32,564 nucleotides of DNA. It comes from an uncultured Planctomyces sp. GTDB taxonomy: Bacteria > Planctomycetota > Planctomycetia > Planctomycetales > Planctomycetaceae. The notes below the pieces were generated by a model. It searched no databases. It was given only the letters and a program-made list of their open reading frames with translations, and was not told the origin of the DNA. The DNA lies in contig CALGTK010000440.1 in NCBI GenBank assembly GCA_937904325.1, forward strand, positions 1-32,564, given 5' to 3'. The translations under genes were made by a program, and so were the position numbers. Shown piece after piece: positions 1 through 8,991 of this stretch; the stretch's first letter is position 1, and the number at the start of each line of letters is the position of its first letter.

Positions 1-77
1 GCTTCACTGCTGGCTGCGATGAAGCCTGACTTACGGTGACCGTTCTCGTCAGAGCTTGTGTACTGATATTGAGGCAT
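1..77 (-). CDS. Type II secretion system F family protein, N-terminal fragment (cut by window edge)
   Basis: An ATG at 77-75 on the minus strand opens a frame that stays open to the window edge. The 25 visible codons begin MPQYQYTSSDENG and continue with a Gly-Phe-Ile-Ala-Ala stretch. This is the usual opening of GspF/PilC inner-membrane platform proteins (M-P-x-Y-x-Y-x-A-x-D-x-x-G). It lies 55 bases downstream of the stop of another GspF-type gene and in the same direction, so it is probably the third gene of that operon. Only the N-terminus is visible, so the family call rests on this motif and the context. No strong Shine-Dalgarno sequence precedes the ATG. Confidence 0.6.
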   Translation of the reverse strand, partial: MPQYQYTSSDENGHRKSGFIAASSE

Positions 78-132
78 GCTGTCTTGTCTAAGTCGACAGT
101 AATGATTGATGTCAGAAACGCTGGATGAAAAC

Positions 133-1227
133 TTACATGAGAACAGGATCGCCGAGTCTGTCGTACAGCTCGCGGACCGGTGCAAACAGCACCAATCCGT
201 AAAGTAGTGTCACGCCGCCGGCAATAAAGACGGTCAGAACGACCGGCAGAACGACTCGCAGTAACTCGGCATGTCGCGAGGCTCGCTTCTCGTAGACGTC
301 TGCTGCCAGTTTCAGTGTTTCGTTTAATTTTCCGGATTCCGCCCCCGAGCGGAGCATCCAGCGAAGGAATTTCGGTAACCGCGTGGCAGGTTGGAGTGAC
401 TCCTGCAATGAGTCACCCTTCTGAATCCGTTGAGCAATCGTTGTTGAATCGATGATGATTTGACGATTCCCGGTTGAGTGTCCTGCGAGAATCAGCGCTT
501 CGTGCAGTGGAGTTTCGTGTTCGACCAGCAGAGCGAGAATCTTGAGAAACGTTGCGCAGTCGTAGTTACGGACGACGCCCGGAATCCATGCGAAACGATG
601 AAGCCGACTTTCGACTAATCGCCCGGCCGGCGAGGCACTGTTTCGATTGCCGGCAGCCTGCAACCAGCAAAACAACGCGACGGCGACAACCGGAGTACCA
701 ATTCCCCAGTACGGCATTGTCTCGCGAATCATGGACATCATGTTGATCGCTGGCCCTGGCTCCAAATGCAGAAACTCCCAGATGTGAAGAAACCTCGGGA
801 TAATCTGCTGAGAAAAGGCAATCAGCATCAACCAGACGAGCCCCAGCACAATCGCGGGATAAATCAGAGATGCAATAACCTGCCGATGTAGTTTTAAGAG
901 AACCCGAGCAACGACAGATAATGCTTCCAGCGCTTCCGGCAAACGTCCTGCCTGAATACCAGCTTCCACAATTGCTCGGTAAATCCCAGGCAGATGATCA
1001 CCTTCCTGGGCGATCGCTTCCTGCAAAGTCACTCCCTGTGAAACCCGTTCAGAAAGACGTCGTGAAAACAGGCCAAGCCGTCCGGAAGCTGATGCACCGT
1101 ACTGCCGCAGTCCGAGGTCCAGCGGCACGCCTGCTCGAATCAGCGCGCCGACTTCTTCGTTGAACGCCAGCAGATCTTCGAGCCGCATGGCTTGTGAACC
1201 TGAATCTGTTGGTGACTGATCGGGCAT
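133..1227 (-). CDS. Type II secretion system F family protein (GspF/PilC-like)
   Basis: An inner-membrane platform protein of a type II secretion or type IV pilus-like machine, which would connect the assembly ATPase to pseudopilin export. Two T2SSF-type repeats are visible. The first starts near residue 20 (LLAFNEEVGALIRAGVPLD) and leads to a hydrophobic segment around IYPAIVLGLVWLMLIAF. The second starts near LHRFAWIPGV and ends in a strong C-terminal membrane segment (LLRVVLPVVLTVFIAGGVTLL). The short N-terminal beta region common in GspF is missing. I chose the ATG at 1227, which has a GAG five bases upstream. A TTG at 1251 would add eight residues. The ATPase gene lies 57 bases upstream and a second F-type gene follows, which supports an operon. 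Role in secretion versus pilus assembly cannot be decided here. Confidence 0.85.
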   Translation of the reverse strand: MPDQSPTDSGSQAMRLEDLLAFNEEVGALIRAGVPLDLGLRQYGASASGRLGLFSRRLSERVSQGVTLQEAIAQEGDHLPGIYRAIVEAGIQAGRLPEALEALSVVARVLLKLHRQVIASLIYPAIVLGLVWLMLIAFSQQIIPRFLHIWEFLHLEPGPAINMMSMIRETMPYWGIGTPVVAVALFCWLQAAGNRNSASPAGRLVESRLHRFAWIPGVVRNYDCATFLKILALLVEHETPLHEALILAGHSTGNRQIIIDSTTIAQRIQKGDSLQESLQPATRLPKFLRWMLRSGAESGKLNETLKLAADVYEKRASRHAELLRVVLPVVLTVFIAGGVTLLYGLVLFAPVRELYDRLGDPVLM

Positions 1228-1284
1228 GAAAACTCTGTATTGTGTGTTCAAGAACTCTTAACGAACCAGTCTGCTTATCTGTCG

Positions 1285-2493
1285 CTACTTCGAAAATCCA
1301 AAAACTCTTCTCACTTCCGCTGGACTGGTCTGTCCGGATCCGACCGCTTCTATCGCTCGATCCCAGCGTGTCTTCATGCCCGCTGAAATCGCCAGCGACT
1401 CCAACTCGTCCGCGTCACTTCGAGAGAGTATCGCTCGCCCTAGTTCTGATGATTCCGTTCGAAGAAATTCTGCCAGCAACAACCGACCGTGGTAACCAGT
1501 GCCGCGGCACTTTTCACAACCGACTGGAACATGGCAGCTCGCCAGGTCGAGTCCCAGCAAATCGTCACCGCTCGATGATTCCTGTGCACAATCGCACAAC
1601 CTGCGAACCAGCCGCTGAGCAACAATCCCCAGCAAGCTCGTCCGCAAAAGATATGGTTCAATTCCCATGTCAGACAGACGGCAGATTGCCCCCGTCGCAC
1701 TGCCCGCATGGAACGTCGTCAGGACCAGGTGCCCCGTCAACGCTGCCTGGAAAACTGTTTCCGCTGCCACTCGATCACGAATCTCGCCGACAAGAATGAC
1801 TTCAGGATCCTGCCTCATCAGCGACTTCAGGCCCGTTTCATAGTCAAAACCAGCCGCAGCGTTGATCTGCGACTGAGCGACTCCCGGAATCACTGCCTCG
1901 ATCGGGTCTTCCAGACTGACAAGACTCCGCTGCGCTCCAAATTTGTCTGCCAATTCTCGAAGACAAGCATAAATAGTTGTGGTCTTGCCGCTGCCGGCCG
2001 GTCCGCAGTCCATAATGACGCCGCCAGATTCCATCAACAGGTCACTCAGACCAGCCTGCACATCCGCCGACAACCCGAGCGTTTCGAATTTTTGATATTG
2101 TCCTGAACCGGCAAACAGTCGAACAACGGCCTTCTCTCCGAACATCGTCGGGAACGTGCTGACACGCATTTCAACATCAGCGTCGCCAGGGCTTTGAATT
2201 CGACCTTCCTGAGGAGTTTCACTGCGGTAGGTCAACAGCCCGGCCTGGACTTTCAAACGCGAGACAACATTCGCCGAGATTTCTTCCTGCAAAGTTTCAA
2301 TGGCATGCAGAACGCCGTCGATTCGCCAGTAAACCTCGAGACCCGACTCGATTGGAATCAGATGCACGTCGCTCGCCCCGGATTTCCGAGCTGCTTCCAG
2401 CACGCTGTCGACAATCTCCACCGCCGACGCTGCTTTTCCAGCAGTTTTTGAGGCCAGCACGGCGTAGTAACGATCACTCAATGACAGCGACAT
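1285..2493 (-). CDS. GspE/PilB-type secretion ATPase
   Basis: A cytoplasmic hexameric ATPase powering type II secretion or type IV pilus-like assembly. Visible motifs, in order, are the ASDVHLIP opening of the GspE domain, a Walker A loop GPAGSGKTTT near residue 164, an Asp box around SLEDPIE, a Walker B region RQDPEVILVGEIRD near residue 230, and a His box TTFHAGSA. A C-terminal four-cysteine metal site follows (CDC near 300 and CEKC near 326), then the conserved GTGYHGRLLLAEFL. At about 402 residues it is shorter than typical GspE/PilB and lacks the N-terminal MshEN/N1E-type domain, starting almost directly at the ATPase core. The start is taken at ATG 2493. A TTG at 2505 would add four residues. 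It is the first gene of a minus-strand operon with two GspF-type genes. Confidence 0.9.
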   Translation of the reverse strand: MSLSLSDRYYAVLASKTAGKAASAVEIVDSVLEAARKSGASDVHLIPIESGLEVYWRIDGVLHAIETLQEEISANVVSRLKVQAGLLTYRSETPQEGRIQSPGDADVEMRVSTFPTMFGEKAVVRLFAGSGQYQKFETLGLSADVQAGLSDLLMESGGVIMDCGPAGSGKTTTIYACLRELADKFGAQRSLVSLEDPIEAVIPGVAQSQINAAAGFDYETGLKSLMRQDPEVILVGEIRDRVAAETVFQAALTGHLVLTTFHAGSATGAICRLSDMGIEPYLLRTSLLGIVAQRLVRRLCDCAQESSSGDDLLGLDLASCHVPVGCEKCRGTGYHGRLLLAEFLRTESSELGRAILSRSDADELESLAISAGMKTRWDRAIEAVGSGQTSPAEVRRVFGFSK

Positions 2494-3072
2494 TGGTTCT
2501 TTCAATTAAGCTCGGACAGGTGCGATCTTAGAAGTCTTCCATAGAACAGGATCATCCAGGCAGTGAAATTTGTCTAACGACTCAACGATGAATGGTCACG
2601 TTTGCAGATCGGTTGATCAGAACACCAGATGGCGACGGACGAGTCGTAATCGTTGCAGATGGCGAAAATCAGATCGAGCAAATCTAACAGCAGTTGTTTC
2701 TGATAGTCTCGCCTGTCAGTTACTCCCGATCAAACAGGACTGCGATGACGCGTACCGAAAACAATAGTCAGTATCAAAATCCGACACTGTTTCAAGCCTT
2801 TCGGACTCAGTCAGAAAATACGCTTCAATATCGTTCTGCACGCGTATTTCCCTCTCGGGCGCTTCGGCACTTGCGTTCGAGACGTTCTGGTTTCGTCTGG
2901 CTGGTTTGAAGGAAGTTGGCGAGTTGCGATGACAACACGTCAGCCGCTCGTTCGAGCCGAGAGTTTTCAAACATCGGGGCGCAGAGTCCGGTGATTGCAC
3001 TTCGGCTGGTTTCGCGGAACAATCAGTTGCTGATGTCCTGATTATTCAACTGACCTCTGCTGATTGTCCGCC
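2494..3072 (+). other. Intergenic region between divergent operons
   Basis: About 580 bases separate the minus-strand secretion operon from the plus-strand DUF3311/symporter operon, so the stretch should carry both promoters. I see no tRNA, strong hairpin or convincing gene in it. A short minus-strand reading around 2825-3022 looks faintly protein-like but has no supporting start or known motif. Confidence 0.4.
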
Positions 3073-3318
3073 ATGAGAAAACTTGCCTGGCCGCTGCTCG
3101 GTCTGCTCGTGATTCTGCATCACGACTTCTGGTTCTGGGATGACCCCACACTCGTTGCGGGATGGTTCCCGATCGGATTGCTGTACCACGTCGGCCTGTC
3201 GATAGTCGCGGCCGGCTTCTGGCTGTTCGTCGTGAAGTGTGCATGGCCGGCCGAAATTACAGGCGAGACTTCGCCAACTGACAGTGTCACTGATTCTGTG
3301 GAGGCATCGCAGGCATGA
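3073..3318 (+). CDS. DUF3311-type small membrane protein
   Basis: An 81-residue protein with two hydrophobic segments: LAWPLLGLLVILHHDFWFWD near the N-terminus and a second around GLLYHVGLSIVAAGFWLFVV. A short polar Ser/Thr/Glu tail ends it. The N-terminal pattern, with a conserved His-Asp-Phe-Trp-Phe-Trp patch, resembles DUF3311 proteins, which commonly sit directly before sodium/solute symporter genes. The stop codon overlaps the symporter start in an ATGA arrangement at 3315-3318, indicating translational coupling. ATG 3073 is preferred over an in-frame TTG three codons upstream. The biochemical role of the family is unknown. A small accessory subunit of the symporter is the natural inference. 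Confidence 0.75.
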   Translation: MRKLAWPLLGLLVILHHDFWFWDDPTLVAGWFPIGLLYHVGLSIVAAGFWLFVVKCAWPAEITGETSPTDSVTDSVEASQA

Positions 3319-4829
3319 CATCACTCATCATTATCGGAATTTACCTGGGAATCCTGCTCCTGTTGGGATTGTCCGCGAGTCGGCTCTTCAAAGGGACAAG
3401 CCTCGACTACATGCTGGCCAGCCATACGATCGGCCCGTTCCTGCTGCTGATGTCTCTGTTCGGTACAACGATGACGGGATTCTCGATGGTCGGCTCGTCC
3501 TCGGCTTCATACCGAGTCGGAATTGGCATGTACGGACTGATGGCATCGTCGAGCGCCATCCTGCATCCACTCTGCTTCTTCCTGATCGGCCTGAAACTCT
3601 GGTCGCTGGGACATCGATACGGATATTCGACCCAGATCGAATTCTTTCAGGACAGGCTTCAAAGTCCTCGTATCGGCTGGGCATTGTTTCCCATCGTGGT
3701 GGGTCTTGTCATCCCGTATGTGCTGGTTGGAATTCTGTCGGCCGGAGCCGTTTTCAACGGAGCCAGCCGAGGACTTTTCGAAACCGCATTCGCTGATTAC
3801 GGCCATGGCATTCCTCCTTGGCTGGGATCACTCGTCGTGTGCTGCGTCGTGCTGACTTACGTCTTCTTTGGAGGCATGCGAGGCACTGCCTGGGCCAACG
3901 CATTCCAAACATCGTTCTTCATGATTCTAGGAGTCATTACATTCTTCATTCTGGTCAAAGGAATCGGCGGCCAGGAAAGTTTTATCGATAGCCTGAAGTC
4001 TGCCAGTTCCGCAGTTGATGCTGCTAATCTGTCTCGTGAAAAGATGCCGCAACGAGAATACTTGGCATTCCTGCTGATTCCGTTTTCGATTGGCATGTTT
4101 CCGCACATTTTTCAGCACTGGCTGACCGCACGAAACGCGGACGCCTTCAAACTGCCGATCGTTGTTCATCCACTCTTCGTGATGATCGTCTGGGCTCCAT
4201 GTGTCCTGATCGGAACGTGGGCGTCCGCCGACGGAATCCTGCCGGAAGGTGTTAACCCGACCCAGCTGCTCAGCTATCTGGTGAGTACTCATTCGGGCGA
4301 AATCCTGGCGGGACTGCTGACTGCCGGAATTCTTGCGGCGATCATGTCATCGCTCGACAGCCAGTTCCTGTGCCTCGGTACAATGTTTACGAAGGATATT
4401 CTGAAACGGAAATCAGGCTCTGAAGAAGAGGACCGCCGCACTGTCTTCCTGGCTCGATCGTTTGTCGTCGCTGTTGTTGCGGTGTGTTACATGCTGAGCC
4501 TTGTCGTGCCGGGCGGTATTTTTAATCTGGGCGTCTGGTGTTTCGCCGGATTCTCGGCATTATTTCCTCTGGTTGCCGCAGCTCTTTACTGGCGAGGTCT
4601 GACTGCCGCAGGCGTTTACGCGGGTATCCTCACAACCGGAGCGTTGTGGTGTTACGAGTTCTACCAATCCGGATACGGAGTCGAAAAACACTACGAGTTC
4701 CTCGGCATACACCCGGTCGTTTCACTCGTTGCAGGATCAACTATCGCGATGATCGCCGTCTCGTTTGTCACAAAGCGACCAAGTGATGCAACGCTCGCAA
4801 AGTTTTTCCCAGACACCCCAGCGTCATAA
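3315..4829 (+). CDS. Sodium:solute symporter (SSS) family protein
   Basis: A 504-residue polytopic inner-membrane transporter of the solute:sodium symporter family. Hydrophobic segments run through the whole length, about twelve or thirteen. The N-terminal LLLGLSASRLFKGTSLDYML and the core GTTMTGFSMVGSSSASYRVG match the first helices of the family. A later helix with ILAAIMSSLDSQFLCLGTMF carries the characteristic Ser-Ser-Leu-Asp-Ser sodium-site stretch. Hydrophilic loops contain a charged KRKSGSEEEDRR segment before the last helices. It starts within the stop codon of the DUF3311 gene and is followed after 14 bases by an FG-GAP protein gene, so all three are probably co-transcribed. The substrate cannot be read from sequence. 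Carboxylates, sugars or amino acids are all possible. Confidence 0.9.
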   Translation: MTSLIIIGIYLGILLLLGLSASRLFKGTSLDYMLASHTIGPFLLLMSLFGTTMTGFSMVGSSSASYRVGIGMYGLMASSSAILHPLCFFLIGLKLWSLGHRYGYSTQIEFFQDRLQSPRIGWALFPIVVGLVIPYVLVGILSAGAVFNGASRGLFETAFADYGHGIPPWLGSLVVCCVVLTYVFFGGMRGTAWANAFQTSFFMILGVITFFILVKGIGGQESFIDSLKSASSAVDAANLSREKMPQREYLAFLLIPFSIGMFPHIFQHWLTARNADAFKLPIVVHPLFVMIVWAPCVLIGTWASADGILPEGVNPTQLLSYLVSTHSGEILAGLLTAGILAAIMSSLDSQFLCLGTMFTKDILKRKSGSEEEDRRTVFLARSFVVAVVAVCYMLSLVVPGGIFNLGVWCFAGFSALFPLVAAALYWRGLTAAGVYAGILTTGALWCYEFYQSGYGVEKHYEFLGIHPVVSLVAGSTIAMIAVSFVTKRPSDATLAKFFPDTPAS

Positions 4830-4843
4830 ATGAAGGTTCTCAG

Positions 4844-5986
4844 ATGAGTCGCCGATCAACGTTTGCTGCCGCCCTTACATTGGCCGTTACTGGTTCAGCT
4901 TTCGCACAAGAAGGTTGGAAGAAACACGTTGTCCATGAAGGCGAACGATGTAATACGGCCGTCGCTGCCGACTTCACCGGTGACGGCAAGCCGGACATCA
5001 TCAGCAACAGCGGAGGCAAGACTCGCCTGTTCGTCGCTCCTGATTGGAATGAACACATCATCGATGAAACACAGGGGCACGGATTTATCCACAGCGAACA
5101 TTTCGATGTAGACGGCGACGGTGACGAGGATTTCATCGGCGCACGTTATAAGCCAGGGTTGGTCGCCTGGTTGGAACGTCCAAAGAATCCCACAGCCGGG
5201 GTGTGGAAAGTTCGCGTCGCTGATCAGGAGATCAACGGAATCCATGGACTACTTAAAGGCGACGTCGACGGTGATGGAAAAGTCGACCTGCTTGCCAACA
5301 GCGCGCAACCGGTCGGAGCGTTTCCAAACTCGGGCGCGTGGCTGAAGGTTCCAAAGAAGCCTCGCAAAGCCAAGTCATGGGAACGTCACATCTTTGCCCG
5401 TAATGACGCTCCGGGGCTGAGTCATTACCTCGGCATCGGTGACGTCAACGGCGACGGTCGAGCGGACATTGCGATGGGCGCCAAAGGCGGACCGAGCGAC
5501 GCGTCCGGGATGGGCGAATGGTTCTACTGGTGGGAAGCGTCAAACGATCCCACCAAACCTTTCACTCGGCACAAACTGCCGGGGAAACATCCCGGAGCAA
5601 CCTGCATTCAGCAGGCTGATGTCAATGGCGACGGAAAAGTTGACTTCATCGCGACTCGCGGTCACGGCCTGGGAGTTATCTGGTTTGAAGCTCCAACGTG
5701 GAAGGTTCACGACATCAATCCGGATCTCGAATTCCCACACTGCCTGCAGGTTGTCGATATGGATGAAGACGGCGACATCGACGCAGCGACATGTGCTTAC
5801 GGAAGTCAGATCGCGGCCTGGTTTGAAAACGACGGCAAAGGAAACTTCAAGACTCACATCGTCGCGAAGGAGCAGGCGGCCTACGACATCCGAGCAGTCG
5901 ACATCGATCAGGACAAAGACCTTGATCTATTAATCGCGGGCCAGCAAAGCGAAAACGTCGTCTGGTACGAAAACCCGAGGAATTAG
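4844..5986 (+). CDS. Secreted FG-GAP/VCBS repeat protein
   Basis: A 380-residue exported protein. A cleavable signal peptide (MSRRSTFAAALTLAVTGSAF, then AQ) is followed by a beta-propeller-like body. At least seven aspartate-rich calcium loops of the D-x-D-x-D-G type are visible: ADFTGDGKPD, FDVDGDGDED, GDVDGDGKVD, GDVNGDGRAD, ADVNGDGKVD, VDMDEDGDID and VDIDQDKDLD. Each is followed by a hydrophobic strand, the pattern of integrin-like FG-GAP propellers. Trp-rich strands such as AWFEN and VWYEN recur. The gene starts 14 bases after the symporter stop and has AAGG upstream of its ATG. It could bind ligand or cell-surface material. A substrate-capture role for the adjacent symporter is only inference. 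Confidence 0.85.
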   Translation: MSRRSTFAAALTLAVTGSAFAQEGWKKHVVHEGERCNTAVAADFTGDGKPDIISNSGGKTRLFVAPDWNEHIIDETQGHGFIHSEHFDVDGDGDEDFIGARYKPGLVAWLERPKNPTAGVWKVRVADQEINGIHGLLKGDVDGDGKVDLLANSAQPVGAFPNSGAWLKVPKKPRKAKSWERHIFARNDAPGLSHYLGIGDVNGDGRADIAMGAKGGPSDASGMGEWFYWWEASNDPTKPFTRHKLPGKHPGATCIQQADVNGDGKVDFIATRGHGLGVIWFEAPTWKVHDINPDLEFPHCLQVVDMDEDGDIDAATCAYGSQIAAWFENDGKGNFKTHIVAKEQAAYDIRAVDIDQDKDLDLLIAGQQSENVVWYENPRN

Positions 5987-6062
5987 AGAACCCGGTCGCT
6001 GCTCGTCGAGTCAATCTGTCTTTTTGAACGCTGCGTCTGCTTATAGATTGCCATCAGGCTCT

Positions 6063-6085
6063 GAAAGAAGGAACGCCATTCTTTC
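6063..6085 (+). repeat. Inverted repeat downstream of the FG-GAP gene
   Basis: GAAAGAA at 6063-6069 and TTCTTTC at 6079-6085 form a perfect 7-base inverted repeat with a 9-base spacer. It lies 77 bases after the FG-GAP stop and before the next gene. No T tract follows, so it is not a clear intrinsic terminator. Confidence 0.3.
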
Positions 6086-6145
6086 CGGCGATCTCTGCGT
6101 TTCCCTTTACGTGCTGAAGTTTCAAAACGCTGTAGTAAGTTCGCC

Positions 6146-7120
6146 ATGCCCAGAGGTCCAGTTTCGTATGAAGACGTAGTGGCAGCTCTGCCACGTGTTC
6201 GGTCTGTGTTGAAGCCGACGGCTTTATTTGAATGGTCTGGGCTAAGCGAACTGCTTGGCTGTCGGTATTTCGTTAAGCACGAAAATCATCAACCTGTCGG
6301 AGCTTTCAAAATTCGAGGCGGCATTAATCTTGTCTCGACACTGACGGATAAAGAACGCGCAGCCGGCATTCTTGGTTGCTCGACGGGTAATCATGGTCAG
6401 TCACTCGCGTACGCGGCGAACAAATTCCGAGTCGAATGCTCGATCGTCGTTCCTGTCGGAACCAACCCCGGGAAGTGCGCGGCAATTCGACGACTCGGAG
6501 CGAAGCTGATTGAACACGGTCTAGACTTCGACGAAGCCCGAACGTACGTCGAGACGGAACTTGGTCAATCCGGACTTCGCTACGTTCACTCAGCCAACGA
6601 ACCGAAGCTGATTGCTGGCGTCGGCTCAATGGCCGTCGAGATTTTCGACGAGCTGCCAGACCCGGATGTGATCCTTGTTCCAATCGGTCTGGGCAGTGGA
6701 ACGGCCAGTACGTGCATCGTCGCCAAACACCTTCGCCCCGAAACACAGATTATTGGCGTGCAGGCTGAGGGAGCACCAGCTGTCGCCATGTCCTGGAAGA
6801 ACGGTCAGATCGGAACCAACTTTCCATGCAACACGTGGGCCGAGGGTGTCGCGACGCGAGTGCCTGCAGAGATGACGCTCGGCATCATGAATGAACTACT
6901 GGACGACGTGATTCTGGTCAGCGACGACGAAATGCGTCAGGCCGTCTATTGGCTGCTCAAACACACGCACAATCTGGCCGAAGGTGCCGGCGCCGCAACG
7001 CTTGCCGCGACGTGGAAAGAACGATTGCGATTCACCGGGAAGAAGGTCGTCGGAGTCCTGTCCGGCGGAAACCTCGATCTGGCGACACTGCCAGCGATTC
7101 TTGAGCAGCATCGAAAATAA
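6146..7120 (+). CDS. PLP-dependent threonine/serine dehydratase-like enzyme
   Basis: A 324-residue cytoplasmic fold-type II pyridoxal-phosphate enzyme. The cofactor lysine is predicted at Lys55 in HENHQPVGAFKIRGG. A ligand-binding loop of the STGNHGQS type lies near residue 80, the phosphate-cradling glycine loop GLGSGTAS near 177, and SGGNLDL near the C-terminus. These match threonine ammonia-lyase (biodegradative TdcB/IlvA catalytic domain), which makes 2-oxobutanoate from threonine. No C-terminal ACT regulatory domain is present, so it is not an allosteric IlvA of the long type. Related enzymes include serine racemase and hydroxyectoine-pathway EutB-like lyases, so substrate is uncertain. 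It stands alone, 160 bases after the FG-GAP gene, with only a weak ribosome-binding site. Confidence 0.85.
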   Translation: MPRGPVSYEDVVAALPRVRSVLKPTALFEWSGLSELLGCRYFVKHENHQPVGAFKIRGGINLVSTLTDKERAAGILGCSTGNHGQSLAYAANKFRVECSIVVPVGTNPGKCAAIRRLGAKLIEHGLDFDEARTYVETELGQSGLRYVHSANEPKLIAGVGSMAVEIFDELPDPDVILVPIGLGSGTASTCIVAKHLRPETQIIGVQAEGAPAVAMSWKNGQIGTNFPCNTWAEGVATRVPAEMTLGIMNELLDDVILVSDDEMRQAVYWLLKHTHNLAEGAGAATLAATWKERLRFTGKKVVGVLSGGNLDLATLPAILEQHRK

Positions 7121-7214
7121 TCCTCAGCAGTCGGGCCTACGAAAACTGTTTTGGTTTCGATAAAATTCGACGAAGCACATCCGTGGTGAATTCTGAAACT
7201 GAAGAGCAACACAA

Positions 7215-8990
7215 ATGAACAGTCTCTTGAAGCCGTCCGTACAGTTCGCTTCCATAATCGCACTGCTGCTGGGATGTTCATCTTCGAACAGCCAGGCGGC
7301 TGAGCGTCCGAACGTGATTGTCATCATGAGCGACGATCAGGGGGGAGGCGATTACGGGTTCATGGGCAATTCGATCATCAGAACGCCTGAACTGGATGCG
7401 ATGCACAAACGTGGTGGCTTCCTCAGCAGATTCTACGTCAGCCCGGTTTGTGCTCCGACTCGAGCCTGTCTGATGACCGGCCGATACAACTATCGAACGC
7501 GCTGCATCGATACCTACATCGGTCGAGCGATGATGGACACCGACGAAGTAACGCTTGCCGAATTCCTGAAAGACGCCGGTTATCAGACCGGAATCTACGG
7601 CAAGTGGCACATGGGTGATAACTACCCGCTGCGGGCAATGGATCAAGGGTTTCAGGACAGCCTCGTTCATCGAGGTGGTGGTATCGGGCAGCCGTCGGAT
7701 CCAATCGGTGCCGAAGGAAAGTACACCGATCCAACGCTGATTAAGAACGGCAAAGAAGTTTCGATGAAGGGGTATTGCACGGACATCTATTTCGACGCCG
7801 CGATGGAGTTCATCAGCAAGCGTGCAAGGGCCAACGAAAAATTCTTCACCTACATCGCGACCAACGCGCCGCATGGTCCGTTTCACGACGTGCCCAAAGA
7901 ACTGTATGACGAATACAGTCAGGTCGACTTTTCGCCAATTCTGGTCAACAAGCTCAATCCTCAGCGGCTCGAGAAAGAGAACGAAAAACTGGCCCGCATC
8001 GCCGCGATGATCACCAACATTGATCAGAACGTGGGACGGCTATTCGCAAAGCTCAAAGGTCTGGGGATCCTCGAAAACACGATCGTTATTTACCTCAACG
8101 ACAACGGTCCCAATAGTGTGAGATTTGTCGGCGACATGCGTGGTATGAAAACCGCAGTGGATGATGGTGGCATCCGCTCGCCGTTACTGTTTCATTGGCC
8201 CGCGAAGGTGAAGGCCGGCAGCAGTTCCGATTCTCTGAGCGCACATATCGACCTGTTGCCGACGATTCTGGATGCCTGCGGTGTCGATGTCCCAGCAGGA
8301 CACAAGGTGGATGGTCGCAGCTTTCTTCCGCTCTTAACTGGCGAGCGAAAAGGATTGCCGCAACGGCAGGTCGTCCTGCAGACGCATCGCGGCAACAAAC
8401 CACAGCAATATCATCACTTTGCCATCCACGAACACCCGTGGAAGCTGGTTCATCCAAGCGGATTTGGCAAGGAGAGTTTTGCCGGCGAACCGAAGCTTGA
8501 GCTGTACAACTTAAGCAACGACCCGAGGCAGAAGAACGATCTTGCCGGCGACCGCCAGGATGTAGCCGCTCGACTGAAGACGGCCTACGAAGCGTGGTTC
8601 AAAGATGTCAGCTCGACGCGGCCGGATAACTTCGCGCCGCCGCGGATCGTCATCGGAACGAAGCACGAAATGCGTAGCGTGTTGACTCGTCAGGATTGGC
8701 GGCACGCTTCGGGGCAGCCATGGGCGGGGAACTCCAACGGTGTCTGGCTAATCGAAGCTCTGGAAGCCGGCGATTACGAGATCGAGCTGATCTTCAAGGG
8801 TGATCATCCTGCCGGACAGGCGACAATTTCTGCCGGAAGTTTCACCCGAAAAATCGACATCCCAGCCAGTCAGGAACGCGGACATACCACTACGATCAGA
8901 CTTCCGTCCGGGAAAATGACACTGGCGGCGAACGTTGTTTTCGGCAACAAGCCGCAAGGGCCGCATCAGGTGATTCTGACGCGAAAATGA
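7215..8990 (+). CDS. Sulfatase (arylsulfatase family), probable lipoprotein
   Basis: A 591-residue sulfate-ester hydrolase. The N-terminal hydrophobic stretch ends in LLLGC (Cys21), a plausible lipobox, so the enzyme is probably membrane-anchored outside the cytoplasm. Metal ligands appear in IVIMSDDQGG (Asp40, Asp41). The formylglycine signature is CAPTRACLMTGRY, with Cys79 as the residue to be oxidised and Arg83 matching C-x-P-x-R. GKWHMGD near residue 130 and ATNAPHGPF near 215 are further conserved sulfatase motifs, and the second metal site is YLNDNGPN near 295. A C-terminal beta region of about 120 residues follows the catalytic fold. Its substrate is probably a sulfated polysaccharide, as is usual for planctomycete sulfatases, but no specificity can be read. 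It ends next to decayed genes on the other strand. Confidence 0.93.
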   Translation: MNSLLKPSVQFASIIALLLGCSSSNSQAAERPNVIVIMSDDQGGGDYGFMGNSIIRTPELDAMHKRGGFLSRFYVSPVCAPTRACLMTGRYNYRTRCIDTYIGRAMMDTDEVTLAEFLKDAGYQTGIYGKWHMGDNYPLRAMDQGFQDSLVHRGGGIGQPSDPIGAEGKYTDPTLIKNGKEVSMKGYCTDIYFDAAMEFISKRARANEKFFTYIATNAPHGPFHDVPKELYDEYSQVDFSPILVNKLNPQRLEKENEKLARIAAMITNIDQNVGRLFAKLKGLGILENTIVIYLNDNGPNSVRFVGDMRGMKTAVDDGGIRSPLLFHWPAKVKAGSSSDSLSAHIDLLPTILDACGVDVPAGHKVDGRSFLPLLTGERKGLPQRQVVLQTHRGNKPQQYHHFAIHEHPWKLVHPSGFGKESFAGEPKLELYNLSNDPRQKNDLAGDRQDVAARLKTAYEAWFKDVSSTRPDNFAPPRIVIGTKHEMRSVLTRQDWRHASGQPWAGNSNGVWLIEALEAGDYEIELIFKGDHPAGQATISAGSFTRKIDIPASQERGHTTTIRLPSGKMTLAANVVFGNKPQGPHQVILTRK

Positions 8991-8991
8991 G

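Noticed and set aside
2716-3022. Two minus-strand readings of 65-94 codons in the intergenic region
   Set aside because: Only short patches look protein-like, they sit in different frames, and there is no ribosome-binding site or known motif. Chance or very old remnant.
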